Origin: Fremontodendron californicum
Taxonomy: Eukaryota; Streptophyta; Magnoliopsida; Malvales; Malvaceae
Direction of reading: 5' to 3'
Length of the DNA stretch: 64,000 nt
Assembly (NCBI GenBank): GCA_030761205.1
Contig: JAULJL010000048.1
Coordinates: 1,426,001 to 1,490,000 of the forward strand
In this document: piece by piece, positions 23,101 through 36,720 of the stretch
Numbering within the stretch: position 1 is the first letter of the stretch
Layout of the letters: each line of letters opens with the position of its first letter
Notes under the pieces: generated by a model
Database searches by the model: none
Seen by the model: only the letters and a program-made list of their open reading frames with translations
Told to the model about the DNA's origin: nothing
Program-made: the position numbers and the translations under genes

Positions 23101-26100
23101 ACTTGGGCCTCCAAAAAATTCAAAGATAAAGTATAATGAATTTTACAGCATTTAATAAGATGATTGATCTTAAGAGATCCATTTTTTTTTTATTGTCTTT
23201 TTGGAAAAAATTCAAATATGATGCAATTTACAACATATTCGGACCTACAAGTATTTAAGCATTCAAGCCATGTATGAATTTTGTCCACTTAAGCCTCAAA
23301 TTCAAAGACTACATGTAGAGACCAAACTCTGGGTAAAAAATTATGGTTATGGCACAAATTAACTTCAATTAATAGGATCGCAATCTAAGCTTAAATATGC
23401 CCAAATCTAAGGATTTAATCATTACTCTAGCGTGAGAACTAATAAATTAGAATGAGAAGACAAGATATACATTGAGCTTTAGCCCCAATTTACAAGCAGT
23501 TTTACTCTAGAGCTTCCAACTACTTTCCACTGAACTTTCACCCTTCAGTTAAGAACATTGAAACTAAATTGTCACCATGGCAGTAAAAGCTCAAAGTTTC
23601 TAAGTTTCCTCAGGATGAACGCTACAATCATGAAATGAATGAACACAAATTCTAGAATTTTTGATATTTTCAAATTAAACAGTTTTATTTTTCACAATGT
23701 TCAATAACAAAATAGTATTAAGTCAGACCCAGGACCAGACAATATATATATATATATATATATTTGTTTTACAGATGTTCTCAAACAATTTCATTCAATT
23801 TCTATCTCAAAAATCAAACATGATATATAGCCGACACTTGCCAGCAGTTGAAAACAGTCCATCATATCAACACATACAAACATAGGTAAACATAAAACTA
23901 TTTAATTTTTTAAACGAAATTCATAAACTAGGAGGAGATCACCATGAAGCATGCAGGATAACCATAAAGTTTTGGACTGAGTTTACCTGCATAGAAGATA
24001 TCCAATAGGATGCCAGGCAATATCCCACACGCTATTATCATGTGCATTGGGAATTTCAACCTGGGGAGTCTCATGCCTGTACATCAGAATGATGTTTAGT
24101 AATTGTAAGTTACACAAACTCATCCATCATGAATTGCAAAACAACAGCAATAGATATCTACTAGTTGAAATGAGAGAAAAACCAAATTAGCTTTGTGATA
24201 CAGAAGGGCACAATGAATCTATACATGTGTATAGTATACAGATGACTACTTTCATAGATGAACTTCACAAATCAATTTCAATATGAAAAATTAATCTAAT
24301 ATAATAAAAGATAGCAAATTGTCACCGGACCAACCGGTTCAATAAAAATATTTAAACATTAAGTATATGATTTCGATATTAATAAGTATTAAATATAGTA
24401 AATATTCAAATATAGATATGCATTTGGCTTAATGGTATGGTCTTTAATATATCTAACTAAAAGGTTAAAGGTTCAAATCTCATTGCTTCAAAAATATTTG
24501 AATAAAATTTTAAAAAATAAACATAAAATCGATTTCTACCAGTTTAATCTGGTTTTATCGGTTCAATGAAACCCCAGCTTCATCAAACATATTGGACCAG
24601 ACAGGCCACCGACTCCCAGTTGAACCGGTCCGACCGTCCGATCCGGTTTTTTCAACAATGCTTAATACCTACCCTATATATCATTCAAGAAAAAAATATC
24701 CCAGGTAAAAATAAAACATACAAAACCACATAAGCTCTGCGACACAAATCAAGGACATATAGTAATGCAGCCAGTACAAAGTGTTCTGAATCAGAAAACT
24801 TACCCAACAACCCAATGGAAAATGGACCCATCAAAACTCCCACTGACGAAGTATTCTTCATGGAAAGGGTGCCAACCCAACACTGGCACAATTGGAAATC
24901 AATATGTTTAAGAATCATACTTACAGAAGTCATGCAAAAGGAGAATGAAATGATCAATCATAATATTAATTATAGCCACAATCAATCCAGTCTTTTCAAG
25001 AGCTGCCTCACAAACAAAAAACTGCAGTCAAGCATATACTGTCAGGGGTTTTAAGCAATATCCATACATAAGGGGTCCACTTAGAATAAGTCTGACTAAC
25101 CAGTCACATCCTTCCGGTGGCCTCGGAAAGATTCAAGCTCCTTCATAGCCCTGATGTCATAAAGCTGAAAAGGAAAATGTGAATATGATTAAAAAAACAA
25201 TATCTACTCCCATCAATTAAATAACAGCTTTGCAGAGAGAAAGAGGATGCTGACCTTGATGATTTGATCCTTTCCAGCAGTCAACACCCAATTACCATTT
25301 TGGTTCCATTTGACACAAAGTACTGTGTTTTTATGGCCATGACTGCAAAAGACTGACATTACTTCTCAAAATAATTAAATTTGTTAGCTAAACTATAAGT
25401 TCCACCAAGATATTGTACTCACAATGAGCAAAGCTCTCTCCCTGTCTTAGCATCCCAAAGTTTCACAAGGTTGTCTTTTCCACCTAAGGAAAGGCCAATC
25501 AAATGGCAAGGCATGATGACAACAACTTGCAGAAAGATCAAGTAAAGAAGCTTGAAAAATAAACTTAATACACACCTGAAACCAGTAAGGATTTTGTAGG
25601 GTGCCAATCAACACTTTTCACATCCCAACCATGGCCTGCCTGAGTTCAAACCATATATGGTAACTCTTAGGTTAATTCATGCATGCAAGAAATATATATA
25701 CATGATAGTAGATTTTGAACTTATTGGCCTAAAGTTTTAGGGTACTAAAGAAACCAACTGACATATTTTGCTGAGCTTTCTCAGAGATGGCAATGCTTTA
25801 CCAAAAGGTAATTAATGATACCATATAATTTGGTACAAAGACATTATAACAAAACTGCAAAGATGAAGCAGAATAACAAGAGTAACCAATGAGGCAAGAC
25901 ATTATGTTGCTTCAGTATGTCATCAGGAAAACACCAACTAGGGGAAACAAATTCATTCTTATAGTTGATAACTTGATACTTGAAAAGTAGTCAAAAAACA
26001 TTACCAGTTAATGAACGCTCCTCTTGGCACCGGGCAAAGTCCCACACTTTTACAGTAGTATCATCAGAACAGGAACAAAACTTTAAATCTGTCCTACAAA

Positions 26101-28936
26101 AACTGTTAAAAGAGTATGTCATAAATGTTTTACAGATAAAATTCTTACAGGGAAAAAAATGTACTAAAGAAGTACCTTAAGTCACGAACTGATTCTTTGT
26201 GAGCAGATTTATTGACCTTAACATTGTTCATGTTATTCTGCCAATACCTAAAAGGTAAACCCCATACACACTTATATCAGCATAAGAAAATATGCTTATG
26301 TCAAACAAATATTCACAAGCTTGAAAGCAATAAGGCTAAATAGCACCAAAGAATATTGAGAATATATACTTTATTGCGCCCCCATCATCACCAGAAACCA
26401 TCCAGTTGTCATTGTGACTCCATACCATAGACCTGATGGCTTGATCATGGGCCTAAGTATTTTTAGAAAAAAAAAAAGGGTGCAACAGCCATCAATGTGG
26501 ATTCTCAAATTAATAATCCTAATTAAATAAGATAACATCACACTTAATGGAAATAAACCTGAAGAATCATTTCAAAGTTAAATGATTGCCCATTCCATAG
26601 AGTAAATTCCCCACTCTGCGAACCTGTAATGAGACGTCTACCCGTGGGAGTCCACTAAGATGAAAAAAAGTTCAGAGTATAGCAGCTCAGTTAATTTAGT
26701 AACTTAAAACAAAGACCTAATTTGATTTTTTTTTTTTTTTTGGGGGGGGTTAGGGGGGGAATCGCATTCTGTTATTCTATAGAAAGCACATAAACCAACA
26801 GTAGAACTCAATTTCTTCCTACACATAAAGTCATAAGCAACTCCAAGAAGCATCATCAACAGAAATAATAAGCTAAGCCTTTTCCACAACATAGGGTCAG
26901 CTGTCACCATACGTATAAATATCAAGAGATAAATTGTGCAAACATGTAAGTATTAAAAAAAAAAAAGCAGCTTCTATTAGGTCTCAATACGAACTGTACC
27001 TAACAGTAAGCTGAGGATAGAAAATAAATAAAGATAAGCTGGATGGTTTTCATCCATCTGATATCCAATTGTTAACAGACTCCTTTTATTTTCAATTTGT
27101 TAGGTAAACAAAGATAACCCCAAACTTTAGAAATTAATTTGATGGATGGGTATCTAATCACATAAAACACAGTAAGATAACATACGTATAAATATCAAGA
27201 GATAAGTTGTGCAAACATGTAAGTATTAAAAAAAAGCAGCTTCTATTAGGTCTCAATACGAACTGTACCTAACAGTAAGCTGAGGATAGAAAATAAATAA
27301 AGATAAGCTGGATGGTTTTCATCCATCTGATATCCAATTGTTAACAGACGCCTTTTAATTTCAATTTGTTAGGTAAACAAAGATAACCCCAAACTTTTAG
27401 AAATTAATTTGATGGATGGGTATCTAATCACATAAAACACAGTAAGATAACATGTGTTGTCTTTTCTAGCATTGGAAAAGCTAGTTATGGAGACTTTAAC
27501 TCAAAAAATTCAGCCCCAAAGTCAGATGCCAAGTCAATTTTGGGCCACTGTTAGCAGATAAAAAGGGTTCATATAGCTTCCTCATATGAAGTAAGATTAA
27601 AGCAATTAATCACACAACTAGTAGAACATAATTGGATGACAGAAAGCAAAATGAAAGAAAACACATGAGCAAAAGATAAGAATACAGAAAAAAAATGATT
27701 TAATCCAACTCACCAAAATGCGATTTATTGAACACCGGTTTTTGTTTAGAGATGTATGAACAAATTTGGCAGCAAAGCTTGTGGATGGATTATCTACATA
27801 GGCAGCTGTAGGCAACACCTGCATGAAGGAACAACAGAAGATACATTTTATATCTGACAATTCATAATCCAGTAAACAAGAGAATAAAGATAAAACATGT
27901 TCACTAACATCAATTGATGCTGCTGGAGTAGGTTGCAATGTTGTCCTATCCCGTGAATCCCGTTGCCACATACGAATCTGCAGAACCATTGGTATTAGAT
28001 TACAAGTAGGTCAAACTCCATTAGAGATTCAAAAGGAAAAAAAGATTGAATTTGGTATCCGTAGAAGAGAACATGCAAAATAAACATGGATATAATAACA
28101 AAATTAGTTGAGATACTCCTAATCTTATCTGTATTTCTAGGATCTATTCATGATTCATGAGTAGAGATTCAAAAGGAAAAAAAGACTGAATTTGGTATCC
28201 GTAGAAGAGAACATGCAAAATAAACATGGATATAATAACAACTATAGTTGAGATACGCATAACCTTATCTGTATTTGTAGGATCTATTCATGATTCATGA
28301 CTTGAATAGTGATGATAGGTGTATTTGGTTGATATTGGTCCAAAAAGTAATAAAAATGAGCTTAGTCTGAGCAACTAGGAAAATAAACAAGTATTTCAGG
28401 ACATCAACTTAATATTGTCCCCATGAAGAACAAAAAAGCACAGCTGAACACCATACATGAATGATGTTGAATTTGCTCTATGTTAAGATGGATTCTCCAG
28501 CAACACTAGAAAACAGTGAAACTCGTAGGTGATATCTTAAGTTATGATATAGTAGAGTTATGGATAAGAATAGCACCAGAAAGCTTTATAAACTTTAAGT
28601 TGCAAGTGTCAAGCAAATTGAACAATGAACTTGAGCAAAAAGTTAAGGAAGAAAAAAGCAGGCTGATTTCTAGGTAGAGAAATCAATGACCATGTTGGTA
28701 AAGATGATAGATGCGACATTTAAGCCATCCAACAACAAACATAAGAATCCGTGTCAATGAGATCCACCAACCGACCATGCGGCCACTTATATAAAGATCA
28801 GTGTTGTAAAGGGCGCAAGGCGCACTCTAGGCGCTAGAACCCTTATATTGCCTCAGGCGCATGGCGCAAAAAAAGCGCTCGCCTGAGTGAAGTAAGGCGC
28901 AATATGTATATGTGTGTTTTTCTATGTGTGTCTGTC

Positions 28937-28968
<32 letters not shown>

Positions 28969-31363
28969 ATAAGCTTAAGATATATAATTATGATAATAAA
29001 CTCTAAAGAGTGGTCCAGTTTATCTACAAAACATACAAAAAAAAAAATTTGTTGTCCAATATGCATGATTTTCTTATGGTCTCTTGTCTGTTGTTGAATA
29101 CTCAAATAGAGTAGAGAGTTTGATACTATCTTTTTTCTTACTAGTAAAGGTACATCTAATGAAAAAAGTTAAAACAAAAAAAAATAAAAGAGAACTTCAA
29201 TAAGGCGAGCTTTTTTTACGCCTATTGTCTTATAAAAAAGCGTGCCTAGGCGCACCAGGCGTGCGCTTGATAAAATGCGCCTCGCCCGAAAGGGTATGAG
29301 GCGCTTTTGTTATTTAACGCTAAGGTGTAAGGCGTAGGCGCGCCTAGGCGCACGCCTTGACAACACTAATAAAGATATATCAAAAAGCATATGAAAATGA
29401 CCAAATATGAAAAAATCACCTGCATATATCGCACAACAGTGCTCGTATAATCAACAGCCCTCCTTTGGGTCAGCTTTCTCATTCTTTTGGCAGCAAAATT
29501 GTCACCATGAGCTGAAAGAAATATTTAATAAAAAAAAAATAGAAGAATCTATAAGAACAACTAAATTCAGATAGTCTAATTTCAAGTGAAGTGTGACTCA
29601 TCCTCTAAACATGCAGTAGCCATAGTTTTAGACCTAGAGGCTTACCATAAGACAAGGCTCATGGTGCAAAATGAACCTCAAAGTGTAAATCCATAGGCTT
29701 ACAATCATGAGCAGCAAACTGCAATAAAAGCCTATGGTATAAGAACTTCAAACATCCTTATACATCAATTTGGTAGACAAATTTTCCTAGATTTTGGTAA
29801 TCAGTAATTTTAACTGAGAAACAGATACACACACAAAAAGAGGGGTACGAGTATTGCCTAATTAATGCAGACAACCAATAGCTGAAGAAAGATCAAGCAA
29901 ATATTGTTAAAATTGGATATTATTCAATTACAAGAAAATCCAAAGTTGTGATCTTTCTTCAATGTTGGACTTATATGGTGGCTTACAAGAGATAAACTAG
30001 ACATTAATCATATAACACGGTCTTATTTTAAGTTTTTTAAGTATAGAAGGCTCTGACCTATTTGTCTTTTGTTTCTTAATTCTAAGAACCAAGGTTGAAT
30101 ATTTGCTGGATGTTAAGTGGTGTTATCTCATATCTGATAAGTCTTGGGTTTCCTAAGGTCTTATATTCAAGTTGGATCCCTCCACCTATTGCCAATTGGT
30201 TTTAGGTTAGATGCTTAACATGGTATCAAAGGTGTGTTTTGTTCTTCCTGCCTAACTCCATGTGAGGTTGACCACCCCTTGTGAGATTGTCCACGTGTAG
30301 GCCCTTGTTGAACTACACGTGAAGGGGAGTATTAAGTGGTGTTATCCAACATCTGCTAAGTCTTAGGTTTCCTGTGATCTTATATTCAAATTAGGCCCCT
30401 CCACCTATTGCCAATTGGTTTTAGGTTGGATGCTTAACACTGGAAATTGCAAATTTTAAGTCCCTGAGACTTATTTTCTGTACTTATATGTTATTAGGCT
30501 TACATTTTTGGTTTAGGAATTATTTTATCACAAATTGGCAGTTTCCCATATTTGATCCTGACTGCTTTATGGGACTATGATTTAAGAACTATACATGTAA
30601 GCTTGTAATCTTCTTCAAGTTAAGCTCTTTTTGATTGATGCTTTTGCTATTTGCTTTTTGCTTTAATTTGGTAAAGCAAAAGCAAAAGGTTAAATGCAGT
30701 CATAATTAATTAAAATCGCGCAAATAAAAATTTTCACACCTATTATAACATAATTACTCTATATAGAAATAAAATCATGTATTTGTTATACAAATTTTAT
30801 CTTTAATTTTTCAAAAGTACTCTTTGCTTTTGTATCCAAATGCACATTTTTGCTTTTTTGCTTCCGAAAACAAAAGGCAAGTACCAAAAGCACTAAATAA
30901 ATGGAACCAAAATAAACTTGTTTGTTAGAATTCCAGAAGCAATTATACTTTCCTTAGGAATCTGTAAAGCAACCCTAACCTAGATGTGAAGCCTCTCAAC
31001 CTTAAATGCAATCCCCCCCTCTCTTTTTTTATACCAATTTCCAGATGCATTTCAGGTATGCAATCACCTAGCTTTTGAATTTGAAGAATTAAATAACTAT
31101 TTTTCGATAAAAATTTTAGAATGCCCAATAATTTGAACTAAAAATATGCAAAATTGTAAACAAAAGAGAATGAGAATTATTATTCTACCGTCATAAGGCG
31201 GAATATGAGGAGGAGGAGCAGGGTGGTGATACTCGGAGTTAAGAGTAGTGGAAGAAGCTGAGGGCTGTCGCATCATTTGCGGAGGCGGTGGCGGAGGACC
31301 TCTCTGGAACTCCCCACCTTGCGGCGGCTGGTTCTGCTGTTGTTGTGGATCACCGTACATCAT
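20116..31363 (-). CDS. FY: FY-type WD40 pre-mRNA 3'-end processing factor, 18 exons, 719 aa
   Basis: Homologue of Arabidopsis FY (yeast Pfs2, animal WDR33), a nuclear cleavage/polyadenylation subunit that in Arabidopsis also works with FCA on FLC antisense RNA. Exons, high to low coordinate: 31363-31189, 29511-29420, 27977-27909, 27818-27714, 26654-26559, 26452-26370, 26247-26176, 26102-26005, 25635-25576, 25483-25423, 25342-25255, 25164-25101, 24882-24804, 24076-23987, 22643-22555, 22338-21812, 21130-20882, 20178-20116. They sum to 2,160 nt in one open frame with GT-AG borders. The conserved pre-WD block (AKRMRKLTQRRAVDYTS, WQRDSRDRTTLQPTP) is followed by WD repeats (KDNLVKLWDAKTGREL and others) and a Pro/Gln/Met-rich tail with one PPLP (about aa 515-518). 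The start is MMYGDPQ; either adjacent ATG is possible. The exon 8 acceptor was chosen (AACAG) because it restores SFCRTD. No frame damage is seen; I take it as functional. Confidence 0.93.
20490..20652 (-). mobile_element. Partial copy of the CTATGTTACTCGG MITE family
   Basis: It lies in the last FY intron. The body (ACACCTGTGTCCGACACATATTCGGACATGGG..., then ATGATCCTCCAAATATATG) matches the complete copy at 38,231-38,419. Both ends are degraded. Confidence 0.6.
23742..23763. repeat. (TA)n microsatellite in an FY intron
   Basis: About 11 TA units in the intron between exons 14 and 15. Confidence 0.9.
24326..24662. mobile_element. CCGGTT-bordered repeat in an FY intron, with tRNA-like core
   Basis: The left end has GTCACCGGACCAACCGGTTC. 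The right end has TTGAACCGGTCCGACCGTCC followed by GATCCGGTTTTTTCAAC. These form imperfect inverted ends. Inside, 24,424-24,495 resembles a tRNA: an A-box-like TGGCTTAATGG, then a B-box-like GGTTCAAATCTC at 24,471-24,482. That points to a tRNA-derived piece, possibly a SINE remnant. The orientation of the tRNA-like part is plus. Confidence 0.4.
26908..27453. repeat. Tandem duplication (2 x ~273 bp) in FY intron 4
   Basis: The segment starting CATACGTATAAATATCAAG at 26,908 recurs at 27,181 and is followed to about 27,453 with only a few differences (for example the A-run length and ACTCC versus ACGCC). It is a local, fairly recent duplication inside the intron between exons 4 and 5. Confidence 0.9.
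28023..28302. repeat. Tandem duplication (2 x 140 bp) in FY intron 2
   Basis: AGAGATTCAAAAGGAAAAAA at 28,023 recurs at 28,163, and the two units run in parallel for 140 bp with scattered substitutions. Confidence 0.9.
28799..29368. mobile_element. hAT-type MITE (570 bp) in FY intron 2
   Basis: The left end is CAGTGTTGTAAAGGGCGC; the right end reverse-complemented is TAGTGTTGTCAAGGCGTG. An exact 8-bp target duplication ATAAAGAT flanks it (28,791-28,798 and 29,369-29,376). The sub-terminal parts are dense in GGCGC/GCGCC motifs, in contrast to the AT-rich interior. The interior holds (TG)n/(TA)n at about 28,922-28,968. The CA/TA-GTG end type and the 8-bp duplication are those of hAT elements. 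It has no transposase. Confidence 0.85.
30111..30439 (+). mobile_element. Complete TRIM retrotransposon (329 bp) in FY intron 1
   Basis: Two 110-bp LTRs (30,111-30,220 and 30,330-30,439) run TGTTAAGTGG...TGCTTAACA; the second starts TATTAAG by one substitution. A primer site TGGTATCAAAGG (two changes from the initiator-Met-tRNA type) follows the first LTR at 30,221-30,232. A polypurine tract GAAGGGGAG lies just before the second. A 5-bp target duplication CTGGA flanks the unit (30,106-30,110 and 30,440-30,444). The 109-bp interior codes for nothing. All hallmarks of a terminal-repeat retrotransposon in miniature are present. Confidence 0.9.
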
Positions 31364-32866
31364 TGTGAAAACCCCAAAGGAGAACCCTAAATCTTGGCGC
31401 GGTGAAGAATTGGAGTGAGCGGATTTGCAGAGCACTGTATAAAAAGTTAAAAACCCTAAACCCTAATTTTTGGTGGATTTGGGAGCGGATAAGGGAGTGT
31501 TGATTTTTGAGTAATAATAAAAGGAAAAGAAAATTAGATCGGGCTTTGGGTTTTTTACCCGTTTATGAAAATGTATTAGGATTTTGGATTTATACCATAA
31601 ACGGGTCAACCCGGTAACTTTTCTTTTATCAAAAGAATAAAATAAAATTTTCTTTTTATAATTTGAGGTGATTAAAACTAGATCTCTTAATTCGTATATT
31701 TATGTTGTATTCGTATATTTTTTTATATCATAATCATATTTAAGATGTTATATATTTTTATAAATTTAGCACGTTAATAATTCGTATTATATATATTTTG
31801 ACACACTCATATATTCGTATCGTATTCATATTATTTTTTATGTCTTATTATATTTTAATTGTTTTTTCATCTTGTGATTTGTGATCGTATTGTATCCAAA
31901 ATTATCATGTGTAATTAAAGCTCAAAACTTTTGGATTTGTGATATTTAAACTAGTATTTGCTATTTTTTTATTTATTTTAAAATAATATTTTTGTATGAC
32001 ATATAAATATTTTTAAACTATAAATTTTGAAGTATAAATAATTAAAAAAAATTTATATTAATTATAAACTATTTAATACCATTAGAATTAGTAAAAATAT
32101 TTTAACGAAAACAATTAAATGTAATTAGAATTCTTATTTATAAATTAAATAAATATTTATAATAAAAACATTTTAATGATAACATTTTATGCAATTAAAA
32201 TTCTTATTTACAAATTAGATGAGTTTTATTAATATTTATAATAAAAATGTTTTAAATGAAAATTAAAAAACATAATGAATACAAATGTTTGTTTTCATTA
32301 ATCCCAACTTTTGTTAAAAATATATTTGTGTTTTTATATATATTATTAAATTATTTATAATAAAAATATAAGCTTTTGTAACAAGTGTTAACGTTTAATT
32401 TAAATTTAGTGACGTTTGAAAAAAGCCTCACTAATAATATATCATAATCTGGTTTATAACCATATTGCTAATTTTATGCAATGGTTGACGAAAAGACTGC
32501 ATTCATATTTTCTTTCATTCATCTTTCATCCTAAATCTATGCAAGTTTTTGTTTTGTCTTCTACTGCCAAGCTATGTTATTTGGATTTGAAAAAAAATAT
32601 CAAATATCAATATGTGTTTGATATAGATATACTAAAAAAAATTTATTCCAAATTTTTTCATATATTTGAAAAATCATATCCTCATACTCATGTCCAAATA
32701 TTTGTCGAACATAAATGACGAACACGAATATTTAAAACAAAATAAAGAGTTCAGATAACATAAATGCCGAGTAATCGACCACCTTTGTTCCATAGCTAGT
32801 TAACATTTCTGTTTTTTGAGCTATTGCGATGTTACTGATATTATATAAATTCGAATTCAACTCTGG
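31364..32866. other. FY upstream region and AT-rich intergenic sequence
   Basis: The first ~100 bases upstream of the FY ATG should hold the 5' UTR and core promoter; a simple TATA box is not obvious. Two AAACCCTAA-type plant promoter/telobox motifs lie at about 31,451-31,467 (AACCCTAAACCCTAA). Beyond ~31,650 the sequence is very AT-rich, with no gene recognised. Confidence 0.5.
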
Positions 32867-33559
32867 TTTCGCAACCTAAAAAATAACGAGTCTCATCGCA
32901 AGACTTTATTATTCGTTAAGCGTGACATTAAACCGAAGAAAAGTCGACTTAATTCCTCTAAAAAATTAAGCTTTTGTAAATGACCTCAAAAAAACATGGA
33001 GTCGCCACCAATCTTTTTTAGCTAGGTGTGATCTGCCACCTATTAAAACCGATTTTATAAAATATTTTAAAAATTCATTAAAACATTTTAAAAACCATTT
33101 TCAAGTCTGCGTTTTAAACCAGAGATATCAAAGAAACGGGTTCGGGACTCGGTTACGTATGGGGAAGGATTAGCACCCCCGAAACGCCCGTATAAAACGG
33201 TACCTTATTAATCGTGTGTTATCTCAAATCTCGATATAAAGTTGGTTTTAAATTTAGTATTTCAAGTTAATTCCCAATTTAAAGAAAAATAATTCCATTT
33301 TTAATTAAAAATGATCTGAAATTCATAAATTCAAAAGTTTTCTATATTCCCCAACAAACGTGGCAAAATATAAAAAATTTTATTAATTTTGGAAAATTTT
33401 CCGAATCATTCTCGTTTTTTGAAAGAAAGATATTCCTTTATTAATGATAATTGATGATATTCCCTCCAGCAAACCCGGTAAAGAACTTATTAATTATTTT
33501 AACTCAGGAATATCTTTATTTTTTATTGAAAAATCATTACCTTTTTTAATACATTTTAA

Positions 33560-35620
33560 AATATATGAATATGTATATGCATGACATAAATAAAATGACA
33601 TAGCAAAATCTAAATAATATAATGCACCCTAAATGAATATGATATGTTTTAAATGTCTTAGCATATTAAAAATGAAATGAAATATCCTAAGTTATATGAC
33701 ATATTCTAAATGAAATGACCTAGGTAGCATAATATGTTCTATATGAACTGCAATATCCTAAGCCATATGATATATTCTAAATGAAATTAAATCACCTAGG
33801 TGACATAATATATTCTATATGAAATAAAATAACCTAGGTAACATAATATATTCTATATGAAATGACATAATTTAAATGACATGGCAAATATGGATGATAT
33901 GACATATAATCTAAATGACATGGAATATAAAATTATACTATCATATAATATGCATGGAAATAAAAATGAAAATAATAATGCATGAACATAGCATATGCTA
34001 AATAATATACCAACAAAAAAAATAATTAAATAAAAAGCATAGGATATCATGAAATATTCTAAAACATATAATAAACAATATAATATAACTCAAAATCATA
34101 ACAATATCATAGAAATTATCATAGCAAAAGTTACATATTATATAAAATGCATGAATATGAAAAATGCAATGCATGAAAATGTATTTTTTCCTTTAATTAA
34201 GGAAATCCGTATATCTAAAAAGATATCCGGCTACCTTAGGAAAATATGTCAAATTGAATATTCTAAAACCAAAATACTTTGTGATTGTTTGAAAACAACT
34301 TTGAAAAACTTGAATTAAAAATAAAAATTGGGCTAATTTTTTTAAAATGGCTCTAATTTCCTAAGTTTAACATCTCGGACTTAACCACCCTTAACCCGAG
34401 AGTTAAAAAATCATTTTTAGAGTTTAAAAAGACTTAGAAACTACCCTAAGTCAGTAGCTAACCTTCCTAATCAGCCCCCTTTAGGTAACTTAACCAAAAC
34501 AGAAAAATGATTTTTCTTTAAATTCAATTATGACTCCACTGTCCAGCTTTAAACCATGATTTTTTATCCTATTTTTAAAAATTCAAAATATTGTGAAAAA
34601 AGTACTAGAGACTCAGGACGTGTAAAACTACATGAGAAAAAAATCGGCTTAATTTTCTGATTAAAGATGAACTCTCAAAAAAATCGAAAAAGTACGAGTA
34701 CTGGATGAAAAAACTGTTTTGCCAAAATACATTTTTGCCTTTGATAAAATCATTTAAAAATCAAAGTAAATATATTTAAGACTTACAAAATGACTCACAA
34801 ACAGTAGCTAGGACTTTTTGAAAGTTAGATAAAAATTGGCTAAGTAAAAAAATCACAAAGGTAAAATAATCAATTTGACAAAACTTAATTTTCCACAAGT
34901 GTGCTCAAGAGAGCATGACTTTAAACCATTAATTGGCTCAAGTCATTATTCAAGTGGCATGAACATGAAATGCATGAAAAAATTACAGCAAACATAGTGC
35001 ATGAAATGCATGAGTTTAAACCTAAATGTCATGAAAAAATGCATGGCATTCATATAGTGACCTAGACCTAAATGAACTTGCATGGCATTTAATGCAACCT
35101 AGACCTAAAATGCATGAATATGCATGGCAAATAAACCAAACTTAATAACTAAAATATGCATGGCATTTTCACAAACACAAAGCATGCTTAAACCAAAAAA
35201 CTCAAACAAATATCATGCAAATGCTAACCTATCAACTAACATGGCAAGAATGCACATACAATACAAAAATTCAAAGAGTGGCCGAATGACCTATGTAACT
35301 AGCAAACATGGCATTTTCACAAACACTTGGTATACTAACATGCAAAACTAAATCAAATGTCATGCAAATGCAAAAACCTACCAACTAACATGGCAAAAAT
35401 GCAACACACAATGCAAAACACATGGAGTTTTCACAAATACTTGATATACTAACATGCTCAACTAAAATATAAAACTCAAATCATGCAAACACAACACAAG
35501 CATTTTCACAAGCACTTTATATACTAACATGCTCAACTAAAATATAAAACTCAAATCATGCAAAAACCACACAAGCATTTTCACAAACACTTGATATACT
35601 AAATCTAAAACATCAACAAA
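33560..35620. repeat. ATG-rich and CATGGCA-rich degenerate repeats in the solo LTR
   Basis: Between 33,590 and 33,920, phrases like CCTAGGTAACATAATATATTC with ATGAAATGACAT recur. Between 34,960 and 35,620, phrases such as CATGGCATTTTCACAAACAC and ATACTAACATGCTCAACTAA recur. They are irregular tandem expansions within the LTR and are not coding. Confidence 0.7.
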
Positions 35621-36720
35621 TTTAAACATTATGAAAACAGAAAATTAAAAATGCAAGAACATGATATTTAAATCATAAATGGCAACAAACAAAGCAACCA
35701 AATTAAAATATAACTCAAGTATATAAAGTAGAATAACACTTAAAACATCAAGATCAAAGAAAATAACATAAACAACATAATAAAATAAACAAAACAGCAA
35801 CTTAAATAAAGAATGTAGGTCATTCGACCATGGTGAGAAATTGTAAAAAAAAGTTGTAAAAAATATATTTAAGAAAAAGATGAAGAAAGAACTTAAGAAG
35901 AACAATAAAAAAAAAAAATTATTTAAAAAGGAAACTCACCAAATAGTAATCAAAATAGCAAAAACAAGAATGAAAAATCAAGAAAGTGCAAGAGTTGGTG
36001 CTCAAGAGCAATCTCAACAAGCTATATTTCAAGCTTTATCTCTTCAAAATTCCCTTTCTTTTCTAAATTTTTTCTTTTTTTCTTTCAAACCAAAGAGAGA
36101 AAAACCAAGAGAAATAAGCAAAAATGAAGTTTAAAAATGAAATTCTGAACCCCCCACAAGTGCTGGCCGAATGCCCTTTAAATCATGCAAGGATGTTGTC
36201 ATTTTTGTTCTAACTAATTTCCATTAAATGGCTAATAATTCAAGGTGAAAAATCATGAAATTACCATCCTTAGATTAGCATGGCAGCTGTCCATAATTAC
36301 AGTTATTCAAGAATAATGTTGACACTCTCTCTTGGCCTATGTGGTTAATCACCATGGCTTGATCAAAGAGAATCTCTAACTAACTCTTAATTCTTGGCTA
36401 TTTGATTGAAAAATCAAAAGCTTCCTTCTTCCTTTGGGCCTTGGCAGGCCAACACTTCTTTTTTCCAGCCCAAATCTAATTTTTTGAAAGGCCCAAAGAA
36501 GCCCTTTTCGATTGATTGGGTGAAATGATCGTTTTGCCCCCCGGATGCAAATAAATATCAAACGGACTCCAAATTCAATTTTTCTGTTTAATACTTCCAA
36601 AATAATAAAACATTGAGTTCTGAAAGTTTTCAAAATTTTCCGAGTCCGTTTGCTATTTATTTTGATTTTTTCCTTCCAAAAATACCCTTTTATGCCCCCA
36701 CATTTTACCATTTTTAAAAC

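Noticed and set aside
26103..26161. Acceptor TTTTTGTAG|GACAG for FY exon 8
   Set aside because: It would drop the conserved SFC residues; the AACAG acceptor 10 bases upstream keeps the frame and the conserved block.
35880..36134. Lys-rich 84-codon frame and neighbouring frames at 33,853-37,584
   Set aside because: Low-complexity frames inside the solo LTR without recognisable domains.
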